From contig CANMXU010000001.1 of NCBI GenBank assembly GCA_947501935.1, forward strand, positions 248,001-312,000: a stretch of DNA of 64,000 nucleotides, in the 5' to 3' direction. Made by a program: the position numbers and the translations under genes. Positions 26,949 through 35,971 of the stretch are shown here, one piece after another; the first letter of the stretch is position 1; each line of letters opens with the position of its first letter. The DNA comes from an uncultured Alteromonadaceae bacterium. Its GTDB lineage: Bacteria; Pseudomonadota; Gammaproteobacteria; Enterobacterales; Alteromonadaceae. Under the pieces are notes generated by a model, which saw only the letters and a list, made by a program, of their open reading frames with translations, did no database searches and was not told where the DNA came from.

Positions 26949-28361
26949 TTACCGCCCTTTGCCAAACAATACAATTTCAACGGTTCTCACCAAAATCAGT
27001 AAATCTAATAAGAAACTTCGATGCTTAATGTAATACAGGTCATATTTGAGTTTTTCTAAAGAGTCGGCTTCGCTAGCGCCGTAAGGATACTTAAGTTGCG
27101 CCCAACCGGTTAAACCAGGCTTCACGTTATGGCGTTCGTTATAATAAGGTAAGTTTTTAATCAGGCCTTGAACAAATTCAGGGCGCTCAGGGCGTGGGCC
27201 GACAAATCCCATGTCACCACGCATTACATTGTATATTTGTGGTAATTCATCAACGCGATATTTACGAATAAAATTGCCTATTTTAGTCGTTCTATCGTCA
27301 TTGAGAGAAGCCATTTGTGCGCCGTCTTTTTCGGCGTCAACACGCATACTTCTAAACTTGATAATATCAAATGCTTGACCATCAAGGCCAACTCGTTCTT
27401 GAAAGTAGAATACTGGTGCTTTAATACCCTCATCAAGTTTAATTAAAAAGGCGGTAATCAACATTACTGGCCAAGTTAATAAAAATAAGAAAAAGGCCAT
27501 GGTCGCATTAAAAACCCAATCAAGGGTATTTCTTAAATGGTTAGAAGAAGCAAAGCCATTCGAATAAATTACCCAACTAGGATAAATGAGGTTAACCGCA
27601 ATTTGGCCGGTTTCACGTTCAATAAAATCTAAAATCTCAGTAACTTCTACACCACGAATTTTACATGCAAATAACTCATCTACTGGTAAGTTATTGCGAC
27701 GTTCATCATTTGCCACCACAATTTCGTCAATATCATGCTCTAGGGCATAACTGACTAAAGAGCCGTCAAGATCGATGCGAGTTTCGTTTTCAATCCCCTT
27801 GTCACTGTCACCATCCATATTAATAAAACCATGCATATGAAACCCTTGACGATCAACGTCACGGCGCATACGTTTTTCAATAATAGAGGCGCGTTCACCG
27901 GCACCAAGGACTAAAACTCGACGTTTATTAAAACCAAAAAAATCAACCTGTAAAGTGAAGTAGCGAAAAGCACTCGCACTTACCAAGGTGATTAATGCAG
28001 ACAAAGCTAATATTTCAATAGGTAGAGCTTGAGGGCCATAAAAAGGGTTTATTAAGGTAACAATAAAAAAGCCAACGGCAACTGACACCATTAAGCGCCT
28101 AATAACACCTCGGTAATTTTCGCGTAATTTAGAATTATATAGCCCTAAAGACAATGAGGATAATTGCACCATTAAGGCAAAAATGATTGCATAAATAAAT
28201 AAAACATTTAGTTCAATAGGTTTTTGTTCAACAAAATGAAGTAAAGAATTCAAATATACTGTAAATAATAATGAACTGGCAAAAAAGACAAATTCAATCA
28301 GCACTAAAGATTTACTACCTGAAGACAAATCTCGAAACTTTGGGCTCGACATAAAATTCAA
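26949..28361 (-). CDS. undecaprenyl-phosphate sugar phosphotransferase, PEP-CTERM EpsB type
   Basis: This enzyme starts the repeat unit by moving a sugar-1-phosphate onto undecaprenyl phosphate. Four or five N-terminal helices (residues 20-130), a CoA-binding-like Rossmann segment (VLVLGAGERASIIEK, about 150-164), a further helix at about 280-305, and the C-terminal bacterial sugar transferase domain are all present. That domain shows KFRSMRVDAE (about 340-349), DELPQIYNVMRGDM and the VKPGLTGWAQ block. At 470 aa it suits TIGR03013 (by recall). It is the first gene of the xrtA operon and diverges from the export lipoprotein gene. Confidence 0.9.
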   Translation of the reverse strand: MNFMSSPKFRDLSSGSKSLVLIEFVFFASSLLFTVYLNSLLHFVEQKPIELNVLFIYAIIFALMVQLSSLSLGLYNSKLRENYRGVIRRLMVSVAVGFFIVTLINPFYGPQALPIEILALSALITLVSASAFRYFTLQVDFFGFNKRRVLVLGAGERASIIEKRMRRDVDRQGFHMHGFINMDGDSDKGIENETRIDLDGSLVSYALEHDIDEIVVANDERRNNLPVDELFACKIRGVEVTEILDFIERETGQIAVNLIYPSWVIYSNGFASSNHLRNTLDWVFNATMAFFLFLLTWPVMLITAFLIKLDEGIKAPVFYFQERVGLDGQAFDIIKFRSMRVDAEKDGAQMASLNDDRTTKIGNFIRKYRVDELPQIYNVMRGDMGFVGPRPERPEFVQGLIKNLPYYNERHNVKPGLTGWAQLKYPYGASEADSLEKLKYDLYYIKHRSFLLDLLILVRTVEIVLFGKGR

Positions 28362-28712
28362 ACTTCCCTAATAAAAAAACAATCAACCAAAAATCAGCAC
28401 CATTAGAATTCATCCCCATATAAATGTAAAGAAAAGCATTACAACTGCTATGTATTATTGCGAATTAAGGTATGAAAAATGTACATTAGCTCAATATAAA
28501 CATCGGAACAATTACTTGAATTTGTAATCTGCAACTTATTCTAATTAAATTAATTTAAATTTTACCTTCTCATTCAACAGCTTGACAACAAAAAAACATT
28601 CAACCATTAAAAGATGTGCATCAATTGTAAAAATAAAATACAATCTGGTAACGTATTGCAATAATATCATTGGCCTAGGCTAAAACTTAGCCAAAAAACG
28701 AAGGTTATTACC
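28362..28712. promoter_or_regulatory. 351-bp divergent control region of the two core exopolysaccharide operons
   Basis: The segment is AT-rich and separates the EpsB-type gene (minus) from the export lipoprotein gene (plus). It must hold at least two promoters. A GG-N9-GC element at 28647-28659 resembles a -24/-12 promoter but has one base too few. An inverted repeat GGCTAA-AAC-TTAGCC lies at 28678-28692, just before the plus-strand ribosome site. A TGTACA palindrome is at about 28489. Confidence 0.5.
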
Positions 28713-29351
28713 ATGGAAAAAAACGTGATTCACTCATTAAAGTTAATACTCATTGTTGTATTTACTCAGTTTATATTTAGCTGCAGTAATTCCAGTAGTT
28801 TACCTACAGCTACAATACACCCTTCCAATACCGTAGATTCTGCTTCATATAAATATTTAATTGGTGCAGGTGATGTCATCAATATTTTTGTATGGCGTAA
28901 CCCTGAAGTATCAGGCACTTTTACTGTTCGCCCAGATGGCATGATCACTACCTCACTAGTTGAAGATATTGCAGCATCAGGTAAAACACCAACAGAGTTA
29001 GCTCGTTCAGTTGAACAAATATTAGCAACTTATCTAAGAGACCCTGTTGTTACTGTAACCGTTAATAACTTTGTAGGCCCATATAGCGAACAAATTCGTG
29101 TTATTGGTGAAGCCTCAGAGCCTAAATCTATTAGTTACACGCAAAATATGACTCTTTTAGATGTTATGATAGCGGTAGGCGGTTTAACTGAATTTGCTGA
29201 TGGTAATGACGCTGTATTAGTTCGTATTGAAAATGGCGAACAAAAACAGTACAACATATTAATTGAAGATTTAATTAAAAATGGCCAAATAGCAGCAAAT
29301 GTTGATGTATTGCCTGGTGACGTCATTGTTATTCCTGAAACTTGGTTTTAA
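28713..29351 (+). CDS. polysaccharide export lipoprotein, XrtA type (Wza-like)
   Basis: This 212-aa outer-membrane export protein has a lipoprotein signal ending FIFSC with Cys24. Residues about 48-130 form the Poly_export domain (YLIGAGDVINIFVWRNPEVSGTFTVRPDG and so on; the short core is GAGDVINI). An SLBB-type domain with IRVIGEASEPKSI follows. It lacks the long C-terminal part of E. coli Wza, as expected for the PEP-CTERM version (TIGR03027, by recall). It forms or caps the channel through which exopolysaccharide leaves the periplasm. It is the first gene of the plus-strand export operon, with AAGG ahead of the ATG. Confidence 0.9.
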   Translation: MEKNVIHSLKLILIVVFTQFIFSCSNSSSLPTATIHPSNTVDSASYKYLIGAGDVINIFVWRNPEVSGTFTVRPDGMITTSLVEDIAASGKTPTELARSVEQILATYLRDPVVTVTVNNFVGPYSEQIRVIGEASEPKSISYTQNMTLLDVMIAVGGLTEFADGNDAVLVRIENGEQKQYNILIEDLIKNGQIAANVDVLPGDVIVIPETWF

Positions 29352-29445
29352 TATTCCAAGTGATTAACCTGGATATTTTAGATGTAGTAGTCGATTACAT
29401 CATTATTTAACCGTCACAATAGTAAAAAAGAATAGTATAACAAGT

Positions 29446-29473
29446 CAGGCTTTTTATTCTAAAAGCCTGCTTT
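29446..29473 (+). terminator. hairpin with short T tract between export and chain-length genes
   Basis: CAGGCTTTT pairs perfectly with AAAAGCCTG around a 6-base loop, and CTTTT follows. It sits 15 bases before the next start codon and may be a weak terminator/attenuator or a processing site that sets the ratio of the lipoprotein to the Wzz-like protein. Confidence 0.55.
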
Positions 29474-29484
29474 TGAGGTTTTAA

Positions 29485-31083
29485 ATGCAAGAAGTATTAG
29501 AACAAGTATTAGATTACATTAAAGCCATGTGGATTAAACGTCGATTTTTGATGGTTGCTACTTGGTTAATTTGCCCTATTGGCTGGTATGCGGTTTCCCA
29601 ATTAGATGATGTTTATGAATCTAATGCTAGAGTTTATGTTGATACACAGTCGATATTAGGACCATTACTTAGAGGCTTAACGGTACAAACTAATCCTGAA
29701 ATACAAATAAGGTTAATGATTAAAACTTTACTTAGTCGACCAAACCTTGAACGCATTTCACGTATGACTGATCTTGATGTACAGGCCGCTGATAGCAAAG
29801 AGTATGATGCAATAATATCTCGCCTTAAAAATAACATCAAAATTAGTTCTGCCGGTAAAGAAAATATTTACACGCTTTCATTTGAAGATAAGAACCCTGA
29901 AATGGCCCGTAACGTGGTGCAATCAGCCTTAACGGTTTTTATCGAAAATACCTTAGGTGAAAATCGTAGCGACTCTGATGAGGCACAAAAATTCCTTGAT
30001 GCGCAAATTAAAGAATATGAAAATCGATTATCATCAGCCGAAGCAAAACTGACTAACTTCAAACAAAAATATAGCGACTCATTAGTTAACGGAACTGGCG
30101 GCTATTATAATACTTTGAAATCCGAAAAAGATCGCCTCGAAGAAGCGCAGCTAAACCTTAAAGAAATATTAACTCGCCTTGACTCAGCTAAAGCACAATT
30201 AGCTGGAGAAGAAACAGTACTAGGGCAATTTTCCAATAAAGTACAAAGCAATAGTACGATAACCACCTCATATGATAGTCGTATTTCCCAGTTAGAAGAG
30301 CAACTTGACGGATTACAACTGCGTTATACTGATAATCACCCTGATGTAAAAGAACTACTTAGACAAATTAACAAATTGGAAGGGCAACGTGTTGCTGAAA
30401 TTGAACAATATTATGAAGCTATTAAGAGTTCAGAAAATGGCAGTCAATCAAACTTTTCTTCTGTCGATCAAAACTCAGTTTACCAAGAAATGAAAGTTCA
30501 AGTTAATAGCCTAGAAAACGAAGCTGCTTCTTTAACTGTTCGGGTTAATAATTACAAAGAACGCGTGCAAAAATTAGAAAGCAAAATTCATATATTGCCT
30601 GAAATTGAAGCTGAACTAACGGCTTTAAATCGTGGTTATGATATTACTAAGCAGAAATATGAAGAGTTACTGAGCAGAAAAGAAACCGCTCAACTGGCAC
30701 AACAGGCTGATGAAACCACCAATAAAATTCAATTTAGAGTGATTGACGCACCTCGTGCAGCCAACAAACCTACTGGCCCGAAAAGAATTCTTTTCTTCAT
30801 TGGGGTAACAGTATTAGGATTAGGCGTTGGACTGGGTTTATCTTTATTGTTTAGTCAATTGAATCCTGTAGTTACCTCAAGTAACCAGTTAGCGAAAGCC
30901 ACCGGAATTCCTGTTTTTGGCATTGTTTCAGCCACTGATAACTTAGGCTTGAAAAAATGGAATCGTCGTAAAACAGTTATATTTGTTATTTCAAATTCAC
31001 TTTTATTATTGATGTTAATTTGCTTTGTTAGTTACTTTTTATTTCCAGATGCCATACAAGCGCCACTTAGAAGGATATTTTAG
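29485..31083 (+). CDS. XrtA-system chain-length determinant (Wzz/PCP type)
   Basis: This 532-aa inner-membrane polysaccharide co-polymerase has a helix at about residues 20-38, followed by the Wzz domain (SNARVYVDTQSIL...), a long periplasmic coiled coil at about 165-415, the R-x-N-x-P-x-x-P type segment APRAANKPTGPKR and a second helix at about 432-455. An extra hydrophobic segment at about 495-517 ends the chain. It matches the PEP-CTERM chain-length family (TIGR03007, by recall). It controls polymer length together with the autokinase whose gene follows four bases later. Confidence 0.88.
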   Translation: MQEVLEQVLDYIKAMWIKRRFLMVATWLICPIGWYAVSQLDDVYESNARVYVDTQSILGPLLRGLTVQTNPEIQIRLMIKTLLSRPNLERISRMTDLDVQAADSKEYDAIISRLKNNIKISSAGKENIYTLSFEDKNPEMARNVVQSALTVFIENTLGENRSDSDEAQKFLDAQIKEYENRLSSAEAKLTNFKQKYSDSLVNGTGGYYNTLKSEKDRLEEAQLNLKEILTRLDSAKAQLAGEETVLGQFSNKVQSNSTITTSYDSRISQLEEQLDGLQLRYTDNHPDVKELLRQINKLEGQRVAEIEQYYEAIKSSENGSQSNFSSVDQNSVYQEMKVQVNSLENEAASLTVRVNNYKERVQKLESKIHILPEIEAELTALNRGYDITKQKYEELLSRKETAQLAQQADETTNKIQFRVIDAPRAANKPTGPKRILFFIGVTVLGLGVGLGLSLLFSQLNPVVTSSNQLAKATGIPVFGIVSATDNLGLKKWNRRKTVIFVISNSLLLLMLICFVSYFLFPDAIQAPLRRIF

Positions 31084-31087
31084 AGAT

Positions 31088-31981
31088 ATGAGTACTATTG
31101 AAAAAGCGCTTGCTAAACAAAAAGCAAAAGTGATCCAAGCTCAACCAGCGACTCCAGTAGTGGAAGATGAGACTGTACAGCCCAGCGCAGAATTAGTTGA
31201 GAAAAGCAGAGAGCCAAGCACTGTTACTGTGAAAACATCTAACGAACAAATGTTTGTCATTGATAAAGAGAACTTAGAACAGCGTGGTTTTCTTATTGAT
31301 AATGGTTCAAGGAAAAGCATTAAGGATGAGTTTCGCCAAATTAAACGTAAGCTGCTAAATAATGCTTTTGGTGCTGGCGCTAAAATGCTCAATAACAGCA
31401 ACCTAATTATGGTGAGTAGCTCCAAGCCTAATGAAGGAAAAACCTTTGTATCAATCAATCTTGCTTTAAGTATCGCTTTAGAACAAGACAAAACAGTATT
31501 ATTGATTGATGCCGATGTTTTGCGACCAAGCCTTAATAGGGAATTAGGCTTAGAAGCTACACCAGGTTTAATTGAATATTTATTAGAAAAAAATCAAGAT
31601 ATTGGTGAGGTAATTTATCGCACTAATATTGATAAGCTCAATATTATTCCGGCCGGTATACCTCATCATTTATCCAATGAATTATTAGCTAGTGATCGAA
31701 TGTTGACTTTAGCGCAAGAGTTAGCAAATCGTTATCCTGATCGTGTCGTAATCTTTGACTGCCCTCCTTTATTAGGTGTTACTGAAACCGTGGTATTATC
31801 AAGCCTAATGGGGCAAGCGCTTGTCGTTGTTGAAGAGTCAAAAACCCCGATAGATGATATTAAAAAGGCAACTGCCAATTTAAACGAAGACCTAGCGGTA
31901 GGTCTTGTTCTTAACAAAGCAATCAGATCTCATAAGGATATGTATGGCTATTATGGCTATGGCTACAATCCACAAGAATAA
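31088..31981 (+). CDS. XrtA-associated tyrosine autokinase (CpsD/CapB/BY-kinase)
   Basis: I choose the ATG at 31088 (MSTIEKALAKQKAK), four bases after the chain-length gene; an earlier ATG at 31025 would lie inside that gene. The 297-aa cytoplasmic BY-kinase carries a Walker A-like KPNEGKTF, Walker A' LLIDADVLRPSL and Walker B VIFDCPPLL. A tyrosine cluster at the very C-terminus (YGYYGYGY) is the autophosphorylation tail. It fits TIGR03018 (by recall). Phosphorylation cycles are expected to gate assembly by the Wzz-like partner. Confidence 0.88.
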   Translation: MSTIEKALAKQKAKVIQAQPATPVVEDETVQPSAELVEKSREPSTVTVKTSNEQMFVIDKENLEQRGFLIDNGSRKSIKDEFRQIKRKLLNNAFGAGAKMLNNSNLIMVSSSKPNEGKTFVSINLALSIALEQDKTVLLIDADVLRPSLNRELGLEATPGLIEYLLEKNQDIGEVIYRTNIDKLNIIPAGIPHHLSNELLASDRMLTLAQELANRYPDRVVIFDCPPLLGVTETVVLSSLMGQALVVVEESKTPIDDIKKATANLNEDLAVGLVLNKAIRSHKDMYGYYGYGYNPQE

Positions 31982-33452
31982 TAAAAAATTATTAATAGCG
32001 GTTTTATCAAGTTTCCCTTTATGGGCTAACGCGGGTGATTGGCAGTTCAAGCCAGAATTAACCCTTGATGAAACCTATTCTGATAATGTTGAATTGTCTC
32101 TCAATGATAAAACCTCAAGCTTGGTTAGCCAAATAGGGGTAAGGGTTAATGAAAAATATGAAGATAGCGATGCAGGGTTAGACTTTAATTTGCATAGTGT
32201 TTATGCAATGTATAGTCATGATAGCGATATCAATGATGACTACCATACCCTAGCAGCCGATGGCTTTTTAAACCTGGGTATTGATGGTTTATCATTAACA
32301 GGACTAGCTTCAATTGAAAACCAAAGTCAAAGTGCTGCCGGCAATTCATTAGCCAATATTGTTTCCGGCGATACAGTAGAGGTCAGAAGATATTCCTCCG
32401 GTCTACGTTACCAAAAAAGTAATAGTAATTTAGACCTAAACTTAAGTATTAATTATTCAGATACCTCATCAGAAGATCGAATTGGTGAAAATAATGGCAC
32501 CAATTCGAGTTTAACCACTAAAAATGGTAGCGCGGCTCGTAATGTTTTCTGGGATGTATCAGCAAGTTATCAAGATTTATCAAATAACAGCCAAGATAGA
32601 ACCATGTATCAAACCGAAATAAAAATCGGTTGGATCACTGACTATAAATTCAACCCTTTTATTCGTTATTATGATGAAAATTTTGATGGTAATTTTGGCA
32701 GCCAATCGATTGAGTCCAACTCTTATGGACTTGGTGTTCGCTGGTTAATCACCCCGCGTTTGCAACTCGATTTAAGTTATAATAAACCGGTTGATGATCA
32801 GCTTGATAGCGATGGTAAGCCATTTGATGAATATATTGATACGCGTATATTCTGGCAACCGACTAACCGAACCAGTGTTGAAGCCAACTATTCTCAACGT
32901 TTTTTTGGTGACAGTTATGGCTTGAAGTTAAAGCATCGCAATAAACGCTTAACCAATTCAATTAGCTATAGTGAAAACGTAGAAACCTTTACTCGTTATA
33001 ATTTCACTTCTGATAACCTTGGTACAGTCGATACTCCTTCAGAGGACGATACATTTTCACTAAATCGCCAACTTACTTGGTCAACTGTATTCGCTTTGCC
33101 TCGAACCAGCTTTAATCTCAGTCTAAATGGAAATAACCGGGAAAACTTAGACACCAAAGCAGAAGATCAATATCGCTCAGTTCGTTTGTCAGTAAAACGC
33201 AAAGTTAGCGCTTATTCCACATTTACTGTTTCTGGTAGTTATAACAAAAATGATATGCACACCAGAAATGAAAATGACTTAAGCCAAACACAGCAAGATG
33301 AGTATAAAAATTACGCTATAGATTATTCCCGAGAGATTAACAGCCGATTATCAGCTGTTTTAGGGCTTAGCTATTTAAATCGAGAATCAAATCGTACAGA
33401 GTATACTTATGATGAAAGTCGTATATATATTCAAGTTAGTAAAGGCTTTTAA
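31944..33452 (+). CDS. PEP-CTERM-associated outer-membrane beta-barrel protein
   Basis: The best start is the ATG at 31944, behind AAGGA and overlapping the kinase gene by 38 bp. The 502-aa precursor has a signal peptide ending LWANA. The mature part is rich in alternating aromatic/polar strands (e.g. WDVSASYQDLS, FNPFIRYYDE, TSVEANYSQRFFG) and ends with Phe (VSKGF), which suits BamA-dependent insertion. The family (TIGR03016, by recall) is restricted to exosortase A loci. It may form the outer-membrane pore or an anchoring site for the polymer. The overlap indicates translational coupling. Confidence 0.82.
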   Translation: MAIMAMATIHKNNKKLLIAVLSSFPLWANAGDWQFKPELTLDETYSDNVELSLNDKTSSLVSQIGVRVNEKYEDSDAGLDFNLHSVYAMYSHDSDINDDYHTLAADGFLNLGIDGLSLTGLASIENQSQSAAGNSLANIVSGDTVEVRRYSSGLRYQKSNSNLDLNLSINYSDTSSEDRIGENNGTNSSLTTKNGSAARNVFWDVSASYQDLSNNSQDRTMYQTEIKIGWITDYKFNPFIRYYDENFDGNFGSQSIESNSYGLGVRWLITPRLQLDLSYNKPVDDQLDSDGKPFDEYIDTRIFWQPTNRTSVEANYSQRFFGDSYGLKLKHRNKRLTNSISYSENVETFTRYNFTSDNLGTVDTPSEDDTFSLNRQLTWSTVFALPRTSFNLSLNGNNRENLDTKAEDQYRSVRLSVKRKVSAYSTFTVSGSYNKNDMHTRNENDLSQTQQDEYKNYAIDYSREINSRLSAVLGLSYLNRESNRTEYTYDESRIYIQVSKGF

Positions 33453-33457
33453 ACACG

Positions 33458-34501
33458 ATGTATGAAAATTATTATGGCTTTAAAGAGCGCCCTTTCCAAT
33501 TAAGCCCTGATCCACGCTTTTTCTTTGCCTCGAGCCATCACCAGCGTGCCCTATCTTATTTGCAATATGGCTTAGACCAAGGTGAGGGGTTTATCGTTAT
33601 TACCGGCCCTATCGGCACAGGTAAAACTACCATTGCCCGTAACTTACTAAATAATATTGGTGACTCAAACATTGTTGCTATTCAGCTGGTTACTACGAAA
33701 TTAAATCCGCATGAATTATTAGAGCTAGTCGCTTCTGAGTTTAAACTTACGGTAACTAGCGATAGCAAAGCTGACCTCTTACGAGAAATTGAGAAGTATT
33801 TAATCTCTCTTAGCCAACAAGGTAAACGTGCTTTAATTATTGTTGATGAAGCGCAAAATTTACCTTCAGAAACTGTTGAAGAATTACGGATGCTATCTAA
33901 TTTTCAACTTGATAATAAACCACTAGTACAAAGTTTTTTATTAGGCCAAGAAGAGCTTAAAGGCATAATTCAAGCCCCAAATATGGAGCAATTTCGACAA
34001 CGTATTATTGCTTCAGCGCATTTAAAACCACTTTCTTGTGATGAAGTTAAAGATTATATCAATCATCGCCTTCAACAAGCAGGTTGTAATAAAGAAGCAT
34101 TGTTTGCCGAAAAAACATTTAGTGTAATTCATGAGAAAACCTTAGGTGTACCAAGAAAAATCAACATTTTTGTTGATCGATTATTATTGTTTGGTTTTTT
34201 AGAAGAGCTAGACAATATCACTATAGATGCCATTAATGATGTCGCTGAAGAAATGCAAATTGAGCTCACCGGTTCGATTAATACTCAGCAATTAAGCAGT
34301 AATGAGCCATCACAAAGCAAGCAGGTAGAAGTTAATGCGCCTGAGCATGTTGAAAATGTTAAAAACGTACTACGTGAAGTTGAAGATATTTTAGAAGGTT
34401 CAATCAAGCAAAAAATTAAGATGGCACGTTATGTTGATAAATTGCTTAAACAGAAAAATCGTCAATTTGCGCAAAGCAATATTGAAAAAACTGAAAGTTA
34501 A
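33458..34501 (+). CDS. XrtA-associated ExeA-like AAA ATPase
   Basis: This 347-aa ATPase starts MYENYYGFKERPFQLSPDP, the typical ExeA/GspA-like opening. Walker A is GPIGTGKTT (50-58), Walker B is ALIIVDEAQNL (about 124-134) and the sensor/arginine region is EQFRQRI. The last 80 residues are helical and charged, without membrane segments. It belongs to the PEP-CTERM ATPase family (TIGR03015, by recall). It is probably a cytoplasmic motor or assembly factor for the export complex. It is the last gene of the five-gene export operon and is followed by a strong hairpin terminator. Confidence 0.88.
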   Translation: MYENYYGFKERPFQLSPDPRFFFASSHHQRALSYLQYGLDQGEGFIVITGPIGTGKTTIARNLLNNIGDSNIVAIQLVTTKLNPHELLELVASEFKLTVTSDSKADLLREIEKYLISLSQQGKRALIIVDEAQNLPSETVEELRMLSNFQLDNKPLVQSFLLGQEELKGIIQAPNMEQFRQRIIASAHLKPLSCDEVKDYINHRLQQAGCNKEALFAEKTFSVIHEKTLGVPRKINIFVDRLLLFGFLEELDNITIDAINDVAEEMQIELTGSINTQQLSSNEPSQSKQVEVNAPEHVENVKNVLREVEDILEGSIKQKIKMARYVDKLLKQKNRQFAQSNIEKTES

Positions 34502-34549
34502 TTTACCTGCATATATTTAGAGCAGCTTACCTTTTTATCTGCCATTACG

Positions 34550-34580
34550 AAGAAGGCTTACTTGAAAAGTAAGCCTTCTT
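34550..34580. terminator. convergent terminator between the ATPase gene and prsR
   Basis: AAGAAGGCTTACT pairs over 13 bases with AGTAAGCCTTCTT around a TGAAA loop. The A-rich left and T-rich right ends let it serve transcripts from both sides. Confidence 0.8.
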
Positions 34581-34608
34581 AATACTTGTGCCATTTTAAA
34601 TAACGATA

Positions 34609-35958
34609 TTAATCGTTAATCGTTAAACTATATTTTTCAATTAATGAGTATAACGTTGGCCTCGTAACCCCCAATAGCTCTGCGGTTTTTGACATGTTAC
34701 CGTCAGATAAAGCATAGGCCTTTTGAATAGCTAATGATTCGGCTTCTTCTCGTACCGCACGCAAATTAAGTGATAACTCATAATTACTATCTGTATGGTC
34801 GAAGAAACCGAGATCTATCGAAGTTACTTGTGCGCCAGTACTCATGATCACCGAACTTTTAACTTTATTCTGTAATTCACGAATATTACCAGGCCATTGA
34901 TGCGCTTTTATCGCACTAATAGCATCATCTGAAAAACCTTTTACATTACTTTTATATTCAAGCGCATATTGCTGTAAAAAGTATTGTGCAAGAATAAGAA
35001 CATCTTCATCTCTGTCGCGAAGTGGTGGAATATTTAAGGTGATCTCACTAACCCGATAAAATAAATCTTCACGGAAAGTTTTTTCTTTAACCATTTCTTC
35101 AAGGTTTTGGTTGGTCGCACAAACTACACGTACATCTACATGAATTTCTTGGCGGCCACCTAAGCGTTCAATACATTTTTCTTGCAAAAAGCGTAATAAT
35201 TTTGCTTGCAAGTTAAACGGCATATCGCCTATTTCATCAAGAAATAGGGTACCGCCTTCAGCACACTCAATTTTGCCTTTAGTGGTTTTATGAGCGCCAG
35301 TAAAAGCGCCTTTTTCAAAACCAAATAATTCACTCTCTAATAAAGTTTCTGGAATGGAAGCACAGTTAATGGCAATAAACGGTTTTTTCTTACGATCACT
35401 GGCTAAATGCACGGCATTAGCAGTAACCTCTTTACCTGTACCACTTTCACCTAAAAGTAACGCTGTAATAGCCGTTGGTGCAATACGTTTAACCATAGTA
35501 CGTAAACGGTCTATCGACTGACTGTTGCCAATAATGCCAATATCACTACCGGCAACAGCGCGCATATTGCGATTTTCTTCTTCGATGGTCGCTAAAGTAA
35601 AAGCTCGAGAAATAATCACATTAATCACATCTGAGTCTATCGGCTTTTGATAAAAGTCGTATGCTCCAGCAGCTATCGCTTTTAACGCATTAGTTCGATC
35701 TTCATTACCAGTAATAACAATAATTTTGGTATGTGGCGCAATGGTAAGAATTTCCTGTAAAGCTAACAAACCTTCAGTGGCATTAGCTTCATCAGGTGGT
35801 AATCCTAAATCTAAAGTAATCACTTTAGGTTCATGACGCCTTACTGCAGCAATAGCACTTTCTCGGTCAGCTGCAAGTACTACATCATAATCAGACAAGC
35901 TCCATTTCAGCTGCTTTTGAATGCCTTTGTCATCATCTATTATTAGTAACTTTTCCAT
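34609..35958 (-). CDS. prsR: PrsR, sigma-54-dependent response regulator of the PEP-CTERM system
   Basis: PrsR is an NtrC-type activator. The receiver domain (1-120) has Asp8/9 and the phospho-acceptor Asp50. The AAA+ domain has Walker A GESGTGKE (170-177), the sigma-54 contact loop GAFTGA (217-222) and Walker B LFLDEIGD (238-245). A Fis-type helix-turn-helix lies at about 410-440 (MSKTAELLGVTRPTLY). At 449 aa it fits TIGR02915 (by recall). It is the partner of PrsK, encoded 13 bp upstream. By family knowledge it activates sigma-54 promoters of PEP-CTERM protein and exopolysaccharide genes. Confidence 0.92.
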   Translation of the reverse strand: MEKLLIIDDDKGIQKQLKWSLSDYDVVLAADRESAIAAVRRHEPKVITLDLGLPPDEANATEGLLALQEILTIAPHTKIIVITGNEDRTNALKAIAAGAYDFYQKPIDSDVINVIISRAFTLATIEEENRNMRAVAGSDIGIIGNSQSIDRLRTMVKRIAPTAITALLLGESGTGKEVTANAVHLASDRKKKPFIAINCASIPETLLESELFGFEKGAFTGAHKTTKGKIECAEGGTLFLDEIGDMPFNLQAKLLRFLQEKCIERLGGRQEIHVDVRVVCATNQNLEEMVKEKTFREDLFYRVSEITLNIPPLRDRDEDVLILAQYFLQQYALEYKSNVKGFSDDAISAIKAHQWPGNIRELQNKVKSSVIMSTGAQVTSIDLGFFDHTDSNYELSLNLRAVREEAESLAIQKAYALSDGNMSKTAELLGVTRPTLYSLIEKYSLTIND

Positions 35959-35971
35959 TTAAACTTTAATC

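Noticed and set aside
28646..28660. Possible sigma-54 promoter TGGTAACGTATTGCA ahead of the export operon
   Set aside because: GG and GC are nine bases apart and not ten; sigma-54 promoters tolerate little change in spacing.
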